From a virus: a stretch of DNA of 64,000 nucleotides. Below, in pieces: positions 15,574-24,493 of the stretch; position 1 is the first letter of the stretch, and the number at the start of each line of letters is the position of its first letter. The notes beneath the pieces were generated by a model. That model saw only the letters and a program-made list of their open reading frames with translations. It was not told the origin of the DNA and searched no databases. Position numbers and translations under genes: made by a program. The DNA lies in IMG/VR virus record IMGVR_UViG_3300001533_003144, positions 1 through 64,000 of that record. The stretch is one strand, 5' to 3'.

Positions 15574-16438
15574 AAAAATGGTACCTCCTTTGGTTATAAG
15601 GGGGAATTTAAATGACCCTTATTTATTGCATATTTTAAAAAACTTTTTAACCTCTCTATATACGGTGGAAGAGATTACAAAAGAGAATTTTACCGAGATA
15701 AGGGACTACGATACTAATTATCTATTTGTTCCTGCAAAGCCTAGAGTGTTTTTAATGAACACTTTAATGTTTCCGGGGAAGGGTGAGGATTTTAGAAAGC
15801 TCTCAAAAAAGAAGGTAGTGTTTTTAGAAAACTTTAATATGGATCATAAGCTTGATATACCTCTAATAAAAATACCTCGACTTAAACCTACAAAAAAGAC
15901 GGCAAAAATCATATCGGATTATTGTGACCTTTATTTAGGACAACCTACTGAGGTGGAAGCTGAGATATGGAAACAGATATATAGTCCTTCCTTTTCGGTT
16001 TTGAAGGATATAGAAAAAACTATTTTGGCTTATGGTGAAATAACGGTTTCCGGGTTTAATGATGTTACTTTGACCAGTCCGGTATCTATTCAGGTTATTG
16101 AGCTTTTAAAAAATATCTTGGAGGGTTCGCTTTTGGATTCTATTAAGGCTTTAGAGGTTGCTTGGGAATCTGGGATGTCCCTTGAAAAGGCTTTAACTTG
16201 GTTTGGTAATAAAGCAGAGTCTTATTTAGAGAATTATGCTAAGGGTTTATCTGTGGAAGCTTCTTTAATTGAAATTGAAGTTACAGGAAACTTGAAAAAA
16301 ATATTTAATTATGTTACAAAGCAATCAGCTAATGATTTGGTTAGTCGGATTTGGTTTTCTCTCTCTAACTGTTACTACTATAAAGGACGAACCAAAGACA
16401 TTATGCTTTTGTTATATTTGTTTAATTTGATTAAGTGA
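15557..16438 (+). CDS. hypothetical protein, possibly clamp-loader delta (HolA)-like
   Basis: The start overlaps the methyltransferase end by 17 bases. A basic N-terminal half ends in an Ile/Pro segment (IPLIKIPRLKPTKKTAKII), followed by helical segments. LLDSIKALEVAWESGMSLEK and the preceding EVTGF-type strand pattern resemble the third domain of HolA proteins, where two to three helices precede the collar. It directly precedes the polymerase gene, which fits. No motif is decisive. Confidence 0.35.
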   Translation: MFREIKKMVPPLVIRGNLNDPYLLHILKNFLTSLYTVEEITKENFTEIRDYDTNYLFVPAKPRVFLMNTLMFPGKGEDFRKLSKKKVVFLENFNMDHKLDIPLIKIPRLKPTKKTAKIISDYCDLYLGQPTEVEAEIWKQIYSPSFSVLKDIEKTILAYGEITVSGFNDVTLTSPVSIQVIELLKNILEGSLLDSIKALEVAWESGMSLEKALTWFGNKAESYLENYAKGLSVEASLIEIEVTGNLKKIFNYVTKQSANDLVSRIWFSLSNCYYYKGRTKDIMLLLYLFNLIK

Positions 16439-16445
16439 GGGTTAT

Positions 16446-17543
16446 ATGTATCAGGTAAATGTTAAGGAGATCAAGGCTCTCTTCCGGACAATTCAATCTA
16501 AATCAGAGGCAATTGAATATTTCAGTAAGTTTTCTGGTAAATTTTATGCCTTTGACTATGAAGCAGCCGCAAAGGATCCTACTCAGGCAGTGTTGTATAA
16601 AAAGGCTTATATTATGGGGGTTTCTTTCAGTTATGATTATAATGAAGCTGTGTATCTCCCCATTAAACACCGTTCAGAAAACGCAGAACCCAAAGCCTTA
16701 GAGGTAGCTTTGGAGTTTATGCGGTCGTATCCCTCTGTAGCGTTTAATATGCCTTTTGAATATGGGTTTACTAAATATCATTATGGTTTTACTCCGACTG
16801 TTTATACAGATGCCGGGGTACTCGCTAAGGTCTGGGACAGTAATTTACCTAATGGGCTGAAGGCTTTAATTTTGGCTCTTTACAAATACAAAATGCAGAC
16901 ATTTGAGGAAGTTACTAATAACAGAAAAGACTTTTCTACCGTTAGTGTTAAGGAGGGGTTTTTTTATGGGGGTTCAGACAGCCTTTGGACTTTCCGGGTA
17001 GTTTCTGACTATGAGCCTAAAATAAAACAGGACGAGGGGTTAGCTGGTATTTTGCGTATAGAAAATCAACTTATTCCAATTATGTGTGAAATGATATATA
17101 ATGGTATTCGTGTAGATCTTGATTTGTTGAAAGAATATGATCCAATAGTCCTTAACCGGGTGAAAGCTCTTGAGAAAGAATTACATCGTTTAATTCGGGA
17201 TCGTTGTCCTGATCTTGTTTCAGATGGTATTATTCCGGGAACTTCTGTACTAAACTGTAACCTTAATTCGCCTAAGCAGCTAATGGAATTGTTTCACCGT
17301 TTAGGAATGCATATAGAAAGCACAGGTAGTGCCGTGCTTAAAGAGTTGGGAGATCCTGTTGCAGAAGTTCTTACAGAATATAGAAAGGAGATGAAGCTGT
17401 ATAATACATATATAAAGGCATACTATAGTCATATTCAGGAGGATAACATTGTACACTTTGGCTTGCATCAGATTGGGGCACCTACCGGTAGAATGGCTGG
17501 GGTAACTCCTAATCTTATGGCAATTCCTAAAATAAGGTCATAA
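16446..17543 (+). CDS. DNA polymerase family A, N-terminal half (3'-5' exonuclease and thumb)
   Basis: The exonuclease ExoI motif is FYAFDYEAAAKD (about residue 32) and an ExoII-like VAFNMPFEYG is near 100. Thumb and palm-entry motifs follow: RIENQLIPIMCEMIYNGIRV, NSPKQLMELF and finally APTGRMAGVTPNLMAIPKI. The protein stops there, exactly before the palm catalytic motif A. The remainder is encoded at 19264-20424 with three genes between. No 5'-3' exonuclease domain is present. The halves must associate to give an active polymerase. Confidence 0.9.
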   Translation: MYQVNVKEIKALFRTIQSKSEAIEYFSKFSGKFYAFDYEAAAKDPTQAVLYKKAYIMGVSFSYDYNEAVYLPIKHRSENAEPKALEVALEFMRSYPSVAFNMPFEYGFTKYHYGFTPTVYTDAGVLAKVWDSNLPNGLKALILALYKYKMQTFEEVTNNRKDFSTVSVKEGFFYGGSDSLWTFRVVSDYEPKIKQDEGLAGILRIENQLIPIMCEMIYNGIRVDLDLLKEYDPIVLNRVKALEKELHRLIRDRCPDLVSDGIIPGTSVLNCNLNSPKQLMELFHRLGMHIESTGSAVLKELGDPVAEVLTEYRKEMKLYNTYIKAYYSHIQEDNIVHFGLHQIGAPTGRMAGVTPNLMAIPKIRS

Positions 17544-17554
17544 AGGAGGTTACT

Positions 17555-18121
17555 ATGGTCGAAAAGAAGGAAGTTATGGCAGTGGTTACTACGAACCCTT
17601 TAAACATTTACAAGGTGCTCGGGTCTTTCAGTGAAAAGAAACACACTAAAACAATTGAACTGGAGGATGAGTATTATGTTAAATGTGTTCATCTCGGATC
17701 AGATGGGTCTATTAAGGTTGGTATTGTTATTGATCCTGAAAAGAGGGATTATTTAAAAACGCATTTGGATGATGGTTTTGAGTCTGAATCAGTTCAAACA
17801 GGTCTGGATGATCTGGATTCTGTGGATACCAATACACCTATGGAAGGTTCTCAGGAAAAGAGTAGTATCCGTAAGTTGTGGGAAAGTTGGGTTAGGTTTG
17901 AGGGGAACACTATTGTAGTTGATCGTATTGAGTTCTTTGATGAGTTGCATGTCTTTACAGATTTTAAACACGCTTTTTCTAATGTGTATTATTTAAACCC
18001 CTCCTGCTGTGAAAGTGCTTATATGATAATAAATACAAGGAAAGAGGTACTTTGTTCCTGTTGTGGTAAGACCTACCCCTCTACAGGGTGGTGTAAACCT
18101 AAGCCGTCAATAACCTTTTAA
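17555..18121 (+). CDS. hypothetical protein between polymerase halves, 188 aa
   Basis: AAAGGAGG precedes the ATG. The N-terminal two thirds is acidic with a low-complexity Asp/Ser linker, and the C-terminus carries a probable zinc site (NPSCCESAYM and LCSCCGKTYP). No homing-endonuclease motif is seen, which argues against it being the agent that split the polymerase gene. Confidence 0.55.
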   Translation: MVEKKEVMAVVTTNPLNIYKVLGSFSEKKHTKTIELEDEYYVKCVHLGSDGSIKVGIVIDPEKRDYLKTHLDDGFESESVQTGLDDLDSVDTNTPMEGSQEKSSIRKLWESWVRFEGNTIVVDRIEFFDELHVFTDFKHAFSNVYYLNPSCCESAYMIINTRKEVLCSCCGKTYPSTGWCKPKPSITF

Positions 18122-18131
18122 GGAGGAGCTA

Positions 18132-18668
18132 ATGTTGTGGTTATCTGAAATTAAACTGGATCAGATCTTAACAAGTATAGATAATAAAGCGTTTTTAGCT
18201 GAGGTGACTCCTCACTTTGTTGCGGAAGAGCACAGGTTATCTAAGATGTTAGAAAATATTCAAAAAGGTGAAACGGATCCATATCAGCTTGAGACCTTTT
18301 CAGGGGATTTTTTAGACATACTTTCCGGGCTGGTGCCGGTAAAAGCTATGTTTAATCTGCTGATTATAAAGGTATCTGAAAAACTTCTGGAGCAGGGTTA
18401 TGGCAAGCCTGATAAAGAAAATGTAGCTCGGATGTTGGTTATGGTGTTGGTTAGCCGTGCTTTCCAAAAGGCAGAGGCTTTACCTATCCCCGAAGATATA
18501 GAAAAGGCAGGGGGATCTTTAAAAAGGTCGTATTACCTTACGAACGCTATAATGAATTGTGGGTTGTTTACGCATACCAATGATCCCGAAGTGTTTTTAC
18601 ACGCTTTAAAAGGTATGGGTTATAAGGTTAAGGACTTTAATGTAGGAGAAAACAATGAACAAGGTTAG
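18132..18668 (+). CDS. hypothetical protein between polymerase halves, 178 aa
   Basis: A strong AAGGAGGAG site precedes the ATG. The product is soluble and mainly helical, without Cys clusters or known catalytic motifs. The stop overlaps the next gene by 14 bases. Its position suggests a replication accessory role, but nothing in the sequence shows it. Confidence 0.55.
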   Translation: MLWLSEIKLDQILTSIDNKAFLAEVTPHFVAEEHRLSKMLENIQKGETDPYQLETFSGDFLDILSGLVPVKAMFNLLIIKVSEKLLEQGYGKPDKENVARMLVMVLVSRAFQKAEALPIPEDIEKAGGSLKRSYYLTNAIMNCGLFTHTNDPEVFLHALKGMGYKVKDFNVGENNEQG

Positions 18669-19218
18669 GTGGTTGTTTCTTGATGATTTATCTTTTGGGC
18701 TGACTCCCAAAGAGGTAGCTAATGCTTTAAAAAAGCGTGGTAGGTATGTTCGTTTAGTATATTTTATAGAGAAAGAGGTGTCCGAGGTAGATACACTTCG
18801 ACCCTTGTTTGAGCTTACTGCATTTAAAAATGGTTTTCCTGATTTTGTTATGGAACAATGTCCAGGGTATGATGAATACCTTTTTGTTATTTTTAATAGC
18901 TCTGTGCCTCATCTTCTGTACCATCAGCCGGATCGGGGGGTTGCACAGTCTATGTACATGAGGATTATAGGGTCTTTTGATATTATTACAGATCATTTTG
19001 CTCTATATAACGGACCTGAAAGGGTTCCTGAAGAAATTAACCGGTGGGAGTTTGTTACATTAATGACTAACAGGAAGTTTTATACTTCTAAATTTGAAAC
19101 TCTGGAATCTTTTGTGTCTTACTTAGCTTCAGACCCTCTTGTGGGTATAGATGCCTTTAAGAAGGAACCTTTAGTGGAAATTTGTGAGTTGAGTTTTAAA
19201 AACCTATCCCGTGTTTGA
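18655..19218 (+). CDS. hypothetical protein between polymerase halves, 187 aa
   Basis: The ATG follows GTAGGAGAAAACA and overlaps the preceding gene. A hydrophobic strand with acidic residues begins the protein (VRWLFLDDLSFGL), and a pattern of alternating strands and helices suggests an alpha/beta fold. A class A promoter follows the stop. No family is recognised. Confidence 0.55.
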   Translation: MNKVRWLFLDDLSFGLTPKEVANALKKRGRYVRLVYFIEKEVSEVDTLRPLFELTAFKNGFPDFVMEQCPGYDEYLFVIFNSSVPHLLYHQPDRGVAQSMYMRIIGSFDIITDHFALYNGPERVPEEINRWEFVTLMTNRKFYTSKFETLESFVSYLASDPLVGIDAFKKEPLVEICELSFKNLSRV

Positions 19219-19225
19219 TTTTCTA

Positions 19226-19236
19226 TCCGTATTATA
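19226..19236 (+). promoter_or_regulatory. class A promoter-like motif TCCGTATTATA, copy 3
   Basis: Exact copy ending 27 bases before the ATG of the C-terminal polymerase half. It would let that half be transcribed separately from the N-terminal half. Confidence 0.7.
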
Positions 19237-19263
19237 TAGGTAGGTTGTTTTGAGGAGGTCTCT

Positions 19264-20424
19264 ATGGCTAGTCAGACAGTAGATCTTAGAAAACTTTTTT
19301 TACCCTCTAAGAAAGACTGGTGTTTTGTTGATGCCGACTGGGCACAGGTAGAGAACCGTATTGGTGCTATTCTTACAGGAGAAACTTTTCTGTTAGAAGC
19401 TTTTGAAAGGGGTGAGGATATATATAAAAAGGTTTATTCTCAAATGTTTGGTGTTTCTTTAGATTCTGTTACCAAAGAACAGAGACAAGTAGGAAAGTCT
19501 CTTGTTTTGGGTCAGAACTATGATATGACTTATGTAGGACTATCTACTGCTTTAGGGTGTTCTGAGGTTCAGGCTAAAGAGTATGTGCAGCAGTATAAAG
19601 ATTCTCATCCTATGACTCAAATAGCAAAACAAAGTCTTATGGATTTTTGTAGGTCTAACGGGTATATAAAGACACATTTCGGTAGGATTCGCTATATTAA
19701 GGATATAAATTCTACCGATAAGACCCTTCGGTCTATGGCAGAGCGAGAGGTTTGGAATACCTATATTCAGGGGACAGCTTTGGATATTTTGAAAATATCT
19801 TTAATTAGGTTGGATGGTCTTATTAAAAAGGAAGAGAGGGTAGCTCGAATAGTTTTACCCGTACACGATGAGATTTTGTGTGAAGCCTCTGTTATTGAGG
19901 AAGATATTTGGGATGTATATTTGCTAATTAAAAGGGCAATGGAAGTTGAGTTGAAGGGAGTCAAATTACCAGTTGAAGGGGAATTTGGTTGGTCTTTCGG
20001 AGGTCTGTATCCTTCTTTTGAGCTCTTTGTAGAAAACTCTCCTAAAGAGTATCAAAAGAGGCTATTAGAATCTTCTTACTTTAAGCAAAGGGTTGAGGAA
20101 GATGTTCCGGAAAAGGATATTCCTGAGATTAAAGAGTCCTTCGTTGAAAAGGATGTTCCTGATGAAGAGCAAAAAGAAGAGGCTGTCAGGGTAGTTGAAA
20201 CTGATTATCAGTTACCTGCTTTTGTTAAGTATATAGATAAGGCGGCTGAGGTTCCTCTGGATTTCCTTCTCAAGGTAGCCGATTATAAGGATCCTTTCGG
20301 GTATTGTGTTTATTTTGTGGTTTCTCCTGATAATGCTACTTACAAACTGCCTTATAAGGTTAGGGCGGAATTTAAGTTGGTTTTAGAAAAACTTCAGGGA
20401 AAATTGGAGTTATTGTCTGTTTAA
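19264..20424 (+). CDS. DNA polymerase family A, C-terminal half (palm and fingers) with extension
   Basis: Palm motif A VDADWAQVENRIGA is near residue 20, fingers motif B RQVGKSLVLGQNYDM near 75 and motif C LPVHDEIL near 200, so all catalytic polymerase residues are here. The first residues (DLRKLFLPSKKDW) pick up the family alignment where the N-terminal half stops. After the polymerase core (about residue 255) comes a linker with repeated acidic VPEKDIPE / VEKDVPDEE and a further domain of about 80 residues not found in ordinary family A enzymes. Tyr follows Asn in motif B, where most enzymes have Tyr-Gly. Confidence 0.9.
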   Translation: MASQTVDLRKLFLPSKKDWCFVDADWAQVENRIGAILTGETFLLEAFERGEDIYKKVYSQMFGVSLDSVTKEQRQVGKSLVLGQNYDMTYVGLSTALGCSEVQAKEYVQQYKDSHPMTQIAKQSLMDFCRSNGYIKTHFGRIRYIKDINSTDKTLRSMAEREVWNTYIQGTALDILKISLIRLDGLIKKEERVARIVLPVHDEILCEASVIEEDIWDVYLLIKRAMEVELKGVKLPVEGEFGWSFGGLYPSFELFVENSPKEYQKRLLESSYFKQRVEEDVPEKDIPEIKESFVEKDVPDEEQKEEAVRVVETDYQLPAFVKYIDKAAEVPLDFLLKVADYKDPFGYCVYFVVSPDNATYKLPYKVRAEFKLVLEKLQGKLELLSV

Positions 20425-20435
20425 TGGGGTGTTAT

Positions 20436-21032
20436 ATGTGTTATTTAAAAAGAGTGGAAGAGTTTTTGGTTAAAAAAGAACCAAAAAAAGAGGGGATGTT
20501 AAAGGGGCTTTTAGCCTTACCTGAAATATCTTTAACAAAAGACATTTCTTTACTCACTTCTTTACTTATTAGGGTAAGGCAGTATCTTAATTTGGCGGTA
20601 CAGTTGTATCGTAATGTGGAGATGTTGCAAAGTTCTGTTAAGGTATTTTATTCGGACTTGGATTACATCTTAACCGAAAACAAGATTAAATGCTTATCAG
20701 ATCCTGAGTGGGTTAAGGTAAACCTTCTACCTAAGATGTCTAAGGAGGAGAGGGAAATGAACGCTCGAATGTATAATAAGGATTTATCTGATGCTCTACA
20801 TAGGCTTGATATGTTTTCTGTAAGTGTAGATAGTTTAAAACGGGCTATCTACAACAAAAAAGAAGATCTTGAAAGGGTGAGGAAAGACCTTACTGCAATG
20901 GTCTGGGGTGTCCGGACAGAGGAGCTTCTTAATAATCGGGTAGCTCCGGAAGATCGGGAGAGGGTTAAGGAGTTTCTCTCAACAGGAATAAAAGGTGTGG
21001 ATGATTACCTTAATATGAATAAAAGGAAGTAG
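20436..21032 (+). CDS. hypothetical coiled-coil protein, 198 aa
   Basis: The ATG at 20436 sits 7 bases after GGGGTG and is preferred to the ATG at 20424 that overlaps the previous stop. The protein is highly charged and helical with Leu-rich heptads in the middle and C-terminal parts. No catalytic motifs are visible. It lies between the polymerase and the SSB-like gene. Confidence 0.55.
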   Translation: MCYLKRVEEFLVKKEPKKEGMLKGLLALPEISLTKDISLLTSLLIRVRQYLNLAVQLYRNVEMLQSSVKVFYSDLDYILTENKIKCLSDPEWVKVNLLPKMSKEEREMNARMYNKDLSDALHRLDMFSVSVDSLKRAIYNKKEDLERVRKDLTAMVWGVRTEELLNNRVAPEDRERVKEFLSTGIKGVDDYLNMNKRK

Positions 21033-21041
21033 GGGGGTACT

Positions 21042-21713
21042 ATGAGTTTATACGCCAAGTTTAAGCCGGGTGACAGGTTTGCAATACTTAGTTCGGTTTT
21101 TTATTGTGTTAAAGTTCATTTTATTAAGTCGGAGAGGAAATTTATTCAGTGCTTAGCACCTGACCGGTGCTTTCTCTGTGAAAAGAATTTTAAGAAATGG
21201 GATCGTTTTGGTGCTTTTGTTTATGATTATCAGGAGACAAACCCTCAATTCAGGATAAAAGGGTTTGTACATCAATCAGAGATACTTAATAAATACTTTT
21301 ACTCTATTGCAATAAATTCCGGGTTACAGTCTCTGGATTATATTTACGGACTTAAAAAGAGTAAGTCCGGGACAGAGTATATTCATATTGAAACGGTAAA
21401 AGACTCCTTACCTTTATGGTATCAAAAAAAGCCTGATGAAGTAAAAAAGTTGTGGGAAGATTTTGAGGAAGAGGATATAAAAGATCTTATTGGTAGGCAT
21501 CTTATTTATTCGGCTCAGGTGGCATTTATTGATCAGATAAATAAAGTTGAAAGGGGTGAGGAACCCGTTCCGGTTAAAAATGCTGTTAGCCAGTTCTTAG
21601 CCTCTCCCACTAAACCGGGAAATAGTCCTTCTCAAGGTAAAGGCAATAAGCCGAAGGAGGGTGAGTTTAGTTCTAACCGAGCTTTTAGTGGAATACCTGA
21701 TGATCTTATGTAG
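21042..21713 (+). CDS. single-stranded DNA-binding protein-like (gp32/SSB type)
   Basis: The N-terminal region is beta-rich and aromatic (KFKPGDRFAILSSVFYCVKV) with a possible zinc loop CLAPDRCFLCEKNF at about residues 37-50. After residue 180 comes a flexible Gly/Pro/Ser/Lys tail that ends in the acidic and hydrophobic tip FSGIPDDLM. This resembles the tip with which SSBs bind partner proteins. Size (223 aa), tail and location beside the polymerase and recombination genes all fit. The core fold is not proven. Confidence 0.5.
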   Translation: MSLYAKFKPGDRFAILSSVFYCVKVHFIKSERKFIQCLAPDRCFLCEKNFKKWDRFGAFVYDYQETNPQFRIKGFVHQSEILNKYFYSIAINSGLQSLDYIYGLKKSKSGTEYIHIETVKDSLPLWYQKKPDEVKKLWEDFEEEDIKDLIGRHLIYSAQVAFIDQINKVERGEEPVPVKNAVSQFLASPTKPGNSPSQGKGNKPKEGEFSSNRAFSGIPDDLM

Positions 21714-21721
21714 AGGGTACT

Positions 21722-22165
21722 ATGTCTATTTATTTGGAAGCTAAAAAGAGTGGGGTGTTAAACCCTGAACCGGGGCAGCCTAAGATTAAAGTTAAAGGGT
21801 TTGTTCTTCCTTTTGATAACTATTCCTTATTATGGTCTGCTGTTGAGGGTTGTAGGGCTTTAGTTTTTATAGACAGTTATAATTGGGTTTATTTTAAGAG
21901 ATTTGAATTGTTCGAGTTTATTTTAGAGATACGAGATCTCAATATAGGTCTTACCGTGTTAAAGGGTCTCCCTATAGGTTCTTTTGACACTTTAATAATA
22001 GACTCTACGGATAGTATGGTTGGGGACATCGTCCCTTTGTATGAGTTTTGTGTGTGTAATAACATTAACCTTTTCTTTGTTTTAGGGGTAACTCAAAATA
22101 AAAGGTTTTTCAGGTATAATGTCTTTTTTCAAAACACCTTAGACGAGGTTATTGAGCCATGTTAA
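21722..22165 (+). CDS. RecA-fold-like protein lacking a P-loop, 147 aa
   Basis: The segment FDTLIIDSTDSMVGDIV (about residues 96-112) looks like the Walker B strand and following loop of RecA/Sak4-type ATPases, and NLFFVLGVTQNKR the next strand. No Walker A glycine-lysine loop precedes it. It may be a regulatory or structural relative of a recombinase. The call depends on a short pattern. A class A promoter follows. Confidence 0.3.
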   Translation: MSIYLEAKKSGVLNPEPGQPKIKVKGFVLPFDNYSLLWSAVEGCRALVFIDSYNWVYFKRFELFEFILEIRDLNIGLTVLKGLPIGSFDTLIIDSTDSMVGDIVPLYEFCVCNNINLFFVLGVTQNKRFFRYNVFFQNTLDEVIEPC

Positions 22166-22172
22166 AACTCGT

Positions 22173-22183
22173 TCCGTATTATA
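22173..22183 (+). promoter_or_regulatory. class A promoter-like motif TCCGTATTATA, copy 4
   Basis: Exact copy ending 28 bases before the SbcC-like gene. The flank AACTCGT immediately upstream is shared with copy 5 at 26516. Confidence 0.7.
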
Positions 22184-22211
22184 TAGGTGAGACTTTTTTG
22201 GAGGTTGTCTT

Positions 22212-23543
22212 ATGTTAAAACGGGTTATTATTAAAAACTTTCAGTCCATTAAAAAGGCTGAGGTAGATATGAATCATCCTGTGGTTGTTATAACAGGACA
22301 TACCGATGAAGGGAAATCTGCTTTTTTGAGGGCAATTAAGAATGCGGTTTTTGATGGGGTTGGTGGTGGTTTTTTCCGGAAAGAGTTGGATACCGAGTCT
22401 GGGAAAACCAAAACAACTTCTTCTATGTCTGTTGAAGTGGAAACAGACAGGGGTAAGGTGGAGTGGCTTAAAAGTAAAACAGATGCTACTTATGTAATTA
22501 ATAGCACGGATAGAAGAGAAAACTGTGGTAGGGTTATTCCGGAAGATGTACCTAAAGCATTGGGTTTAACTTCTGTATCTTCTTTAGGGGAGAATTTGCA
22601 TTATAGGTCACAGTTTGATGCGGCTTTCCTGTTGAATGATAGGGGAGGTAAGGACTGCTACCGTTTTATTTCAAGGTTGATGGGGGCTGATGTTGTAATT
22701 GAATCAGTGGCTGCTCTTGAGAAAAACAGCCGGGAACTTGCTAAAGATGTTAAGGCTTTTGAAAAGAATTTAGAAAAGGCTCAAGAACACCTAGATAAGT
22801 ATTTCAGTGTAGAAGATTTACAGCAGATGGAGGTACAGGTTCAGGGTGTCTTATCTGATCAAACGGAATTAAGTGTTTTACGAGTTCGGAAGGAGTTCTT
22901 GGAGAATTTAATCCTGTTGTCTGAAGAGTTCTATAAAATAACAAAAAACCTTAAAAAGGGGGAAGAGAAATTTACCCGTTTAAACGGCCTTGCTATGTTT
23001 GTGGAAACCTCTTTAGAAGACATGGTTGTTTTAAGTAGTCACTTAAAGCTCTTACAGTCTATGAAAGAAACGGGTCAGTTAGTTTCTGAGATGGGTGGGA
23101 GGCTTCAGAAAGCTTCCTGGATAGAAGCTTTTGATATAGAAGAACTGTCTAAGGACTTAGAACATCAAGAGACATATAGCCATCATATAGATACTCTGGA
23201 GAATGTTTTACAGAAACATAAAGAGATAGAAGCTATTGAATTCGTAAAGGTTCCTCCCGTCAATGAAATTGAAGCCCTTTTTGGTTCTTTGGAGTTAGAA
23301 CAGGGTAAGTACGCTTCTTTATTAGGTATAGGAGAGACTGGAGCGTATCTTAATACGGTTGTTTGTGAGATAGGGCAGAAAGAGAAAGAGATTCGTGAGC
23401 TTGAGAAATGTCTTCCGGTAAAAATGAGTTCTGGTGATTACTGTGTTTCTCACGGTGACGAAAGCATTACAGTATCTTTGGTGGGGGATTTGTATGTTCC
23501 TGACTTAAAAGGGTTTAAGATAAAGGAGGGTTGCTGTGAATAG
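22212..23543 (+). CDS. SbcC/Rad50/gp46-like ATPase, N-terminal part with coiled coil
   Basis: The N-terminus LKRVIIKNFQSIKKAEVDM followed by Walker A TGHTDEGKS (residues 28-36) is that of SMC-family recombination ATPases. A Q-loop-like HYRSQFDAAF is near residue 135. From about 165 the protein becomes long helical coiled coil, and it ends without a signature motif or Walker B. Those are encoded separately at 25882-26508. SbcC with SbcD processes DNA ends, and T4 gp46/gp47 is the phage model. The SbcD-like gene overlaps its end. Confidence 0.8.
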   Translation: MLKRVIIKNFQSIKKAEVDMNHPVVVITGHTDEGKSAFLRAIKNAVFDGVGGGFFRKELDTESGKTKTTSSMSVEVETDRGKVEWLKSKTDATYVINSTDRRENCGRVIPEDVPKALGLTSVSSLGENLHYRSQFDAAFLLNDRGGKDCYRFISRLMGADVVIESVAALEKNSRELAKDVKAFEKNLEKAQEHLDKYFSVEDLQQMEVQVQGVLSDQTELSVLRVRKEFLENLILLSEEFYKITKNLKKGEEKFTRLNGLAMFVETSLEDMVVLSSHLKLLQSMKETGQLVSEMGGRLQKASWIEAFDIEELSKDLEHQETYSHHIDTLENVLQKHKEIEAIEFVKVPPVNEIEALFGSLELEQGKYASLLGIGETGAYLNTVVCEIGQKEKEIRELEKCLPVKMSSGDYCVSHGDESITVSLVGDLYVPDLKGFKIKEGCCE

Positions 23544-24483
23544 AATTGCCGTTGTAGGAGATCTTCATTTGTCTATGGGGACTGAGACACGAGACTTGCC
23601 TGTGTTGGATACTATAGCAAAACTGGAGTATATTAGGGATTATTGCGTATCTAACGAGGTTAGGTTATTACTTCTTTTAGGGGATTTCTGGGACAACCTA
23701 AATCAGTATTTTCCTGCTTCTTTAATTCGTAAGATTGCTGATATATTGTCGGATTTTAGTCGGGTGTTCTTTCTTATGGGTAATCACGATTACCATAAAT
23801 CTTTAGGGCTGGATTGGAAAGATGAGCCTATAGGCATCTTAATGGGGCTTGTTCCTGGGATGTCTTTATTGACAGAAGAGGCTATTGGAAAATATACCCT
23901 TATAGGTAAGAATTGGAAAAAAGATTATGATCGTAACCTTCTTTCGGATTTTGAATGTCCCAAAGGATATAATCCTGATAACACGGTTATAGCTGTCCAC
24001 GCTTATCTGTTACCTAAGTCAGAAAATGTTATGATGAAGTTTCATCAGTTGGAGGATATTGAAAATCCTGTTAATACTTATATGGTAGGGCACTATCATA
24101 AAAGGCTGGGTTATGTTAAGACACAAAACACTAAAGCAATTATACCGGGATCGTTGACTCGGATAAAGAGTTCTGAGGATCATATTCCTGCAACATATGT
24201 TATGGATATGGACTCTGATGATTTGTTTGGTTCTTGTGTTTGTTTAGAAATACCTGCTAGAGATGGTAATACTGTTTTTAAGGATATGTCTGAAGAAAAA
24301 CACATTAAGAGGTTGAATGAAGATATAAAGGATTTTGTCAAGACACTTAATAGGGAGACCAAAGTAATGACCCGTGACGATTTTTTTGATGCTTTTGCCG
24401 AGATCTCCGCTTTGGATTTTCCGGAAGAAAACATTAAGTTGAATAAGTATGCTAACCATATTTTAGATACGAACGAAATTTAG
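23536..24483 (+). CDS. SbcD/Mre11/gp47-like nuclease (calcineurin-like phosphoesterase)
   Basis: The GTG at 23536 follows AAAGGAGGG. The phosphoesterase motifs are all present in order: VVGDLHLS (D-x-H), LLLGDFWDN, FLMGNHDYH, VIAVHAYL and MVGHYHKR. These residues bind two metals in Mre11-type exo/endonucleases. The length of 315 aa is typical. It should pair with the SbcC-like ATPase halves either side to process double-strand ends for phage recombination. Confidence 0.85.
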   Translation: MNRIAVVGDLHLSMGTETRDLPVLDTIAKLEYIRDYCVSNEVRLLLLLGDFWDNLNQYFPASLIRKIADILSDFSRVFFLMGNHDYHKSLGLDWKDEPIGILMGLVPGMSLLTEEAIGKYTLIGKNWKKDYDRNLLSDFECPKGYNPDNTVIAVHAYLLPKSENVMMKFHQLEDIENPVNTYMVGHYHKRLGYVKTQNTKAIIPGSLTRIKSSEDHIPATYVMDMDSDDLFGSCVCLEIPARDGNTVFKDMSEEKHIKRLNEDIKDFVKTLNRETKVMTRDDFFDAFAEISALDFPEENIKLNKYANHILDTNEI

Positions 24484-24493
24484 GAGGATTATT

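Noticed and set aside
17544-19263. Group I intron or homing cassette between polymerase halves
   Set aside because: The segment holds three well-formed genes with their own ribosome binding sites, no endonuclease motif is seen, and the C-half has a promoter and start codon. RNA evidence would still be needed to exclude splicing.
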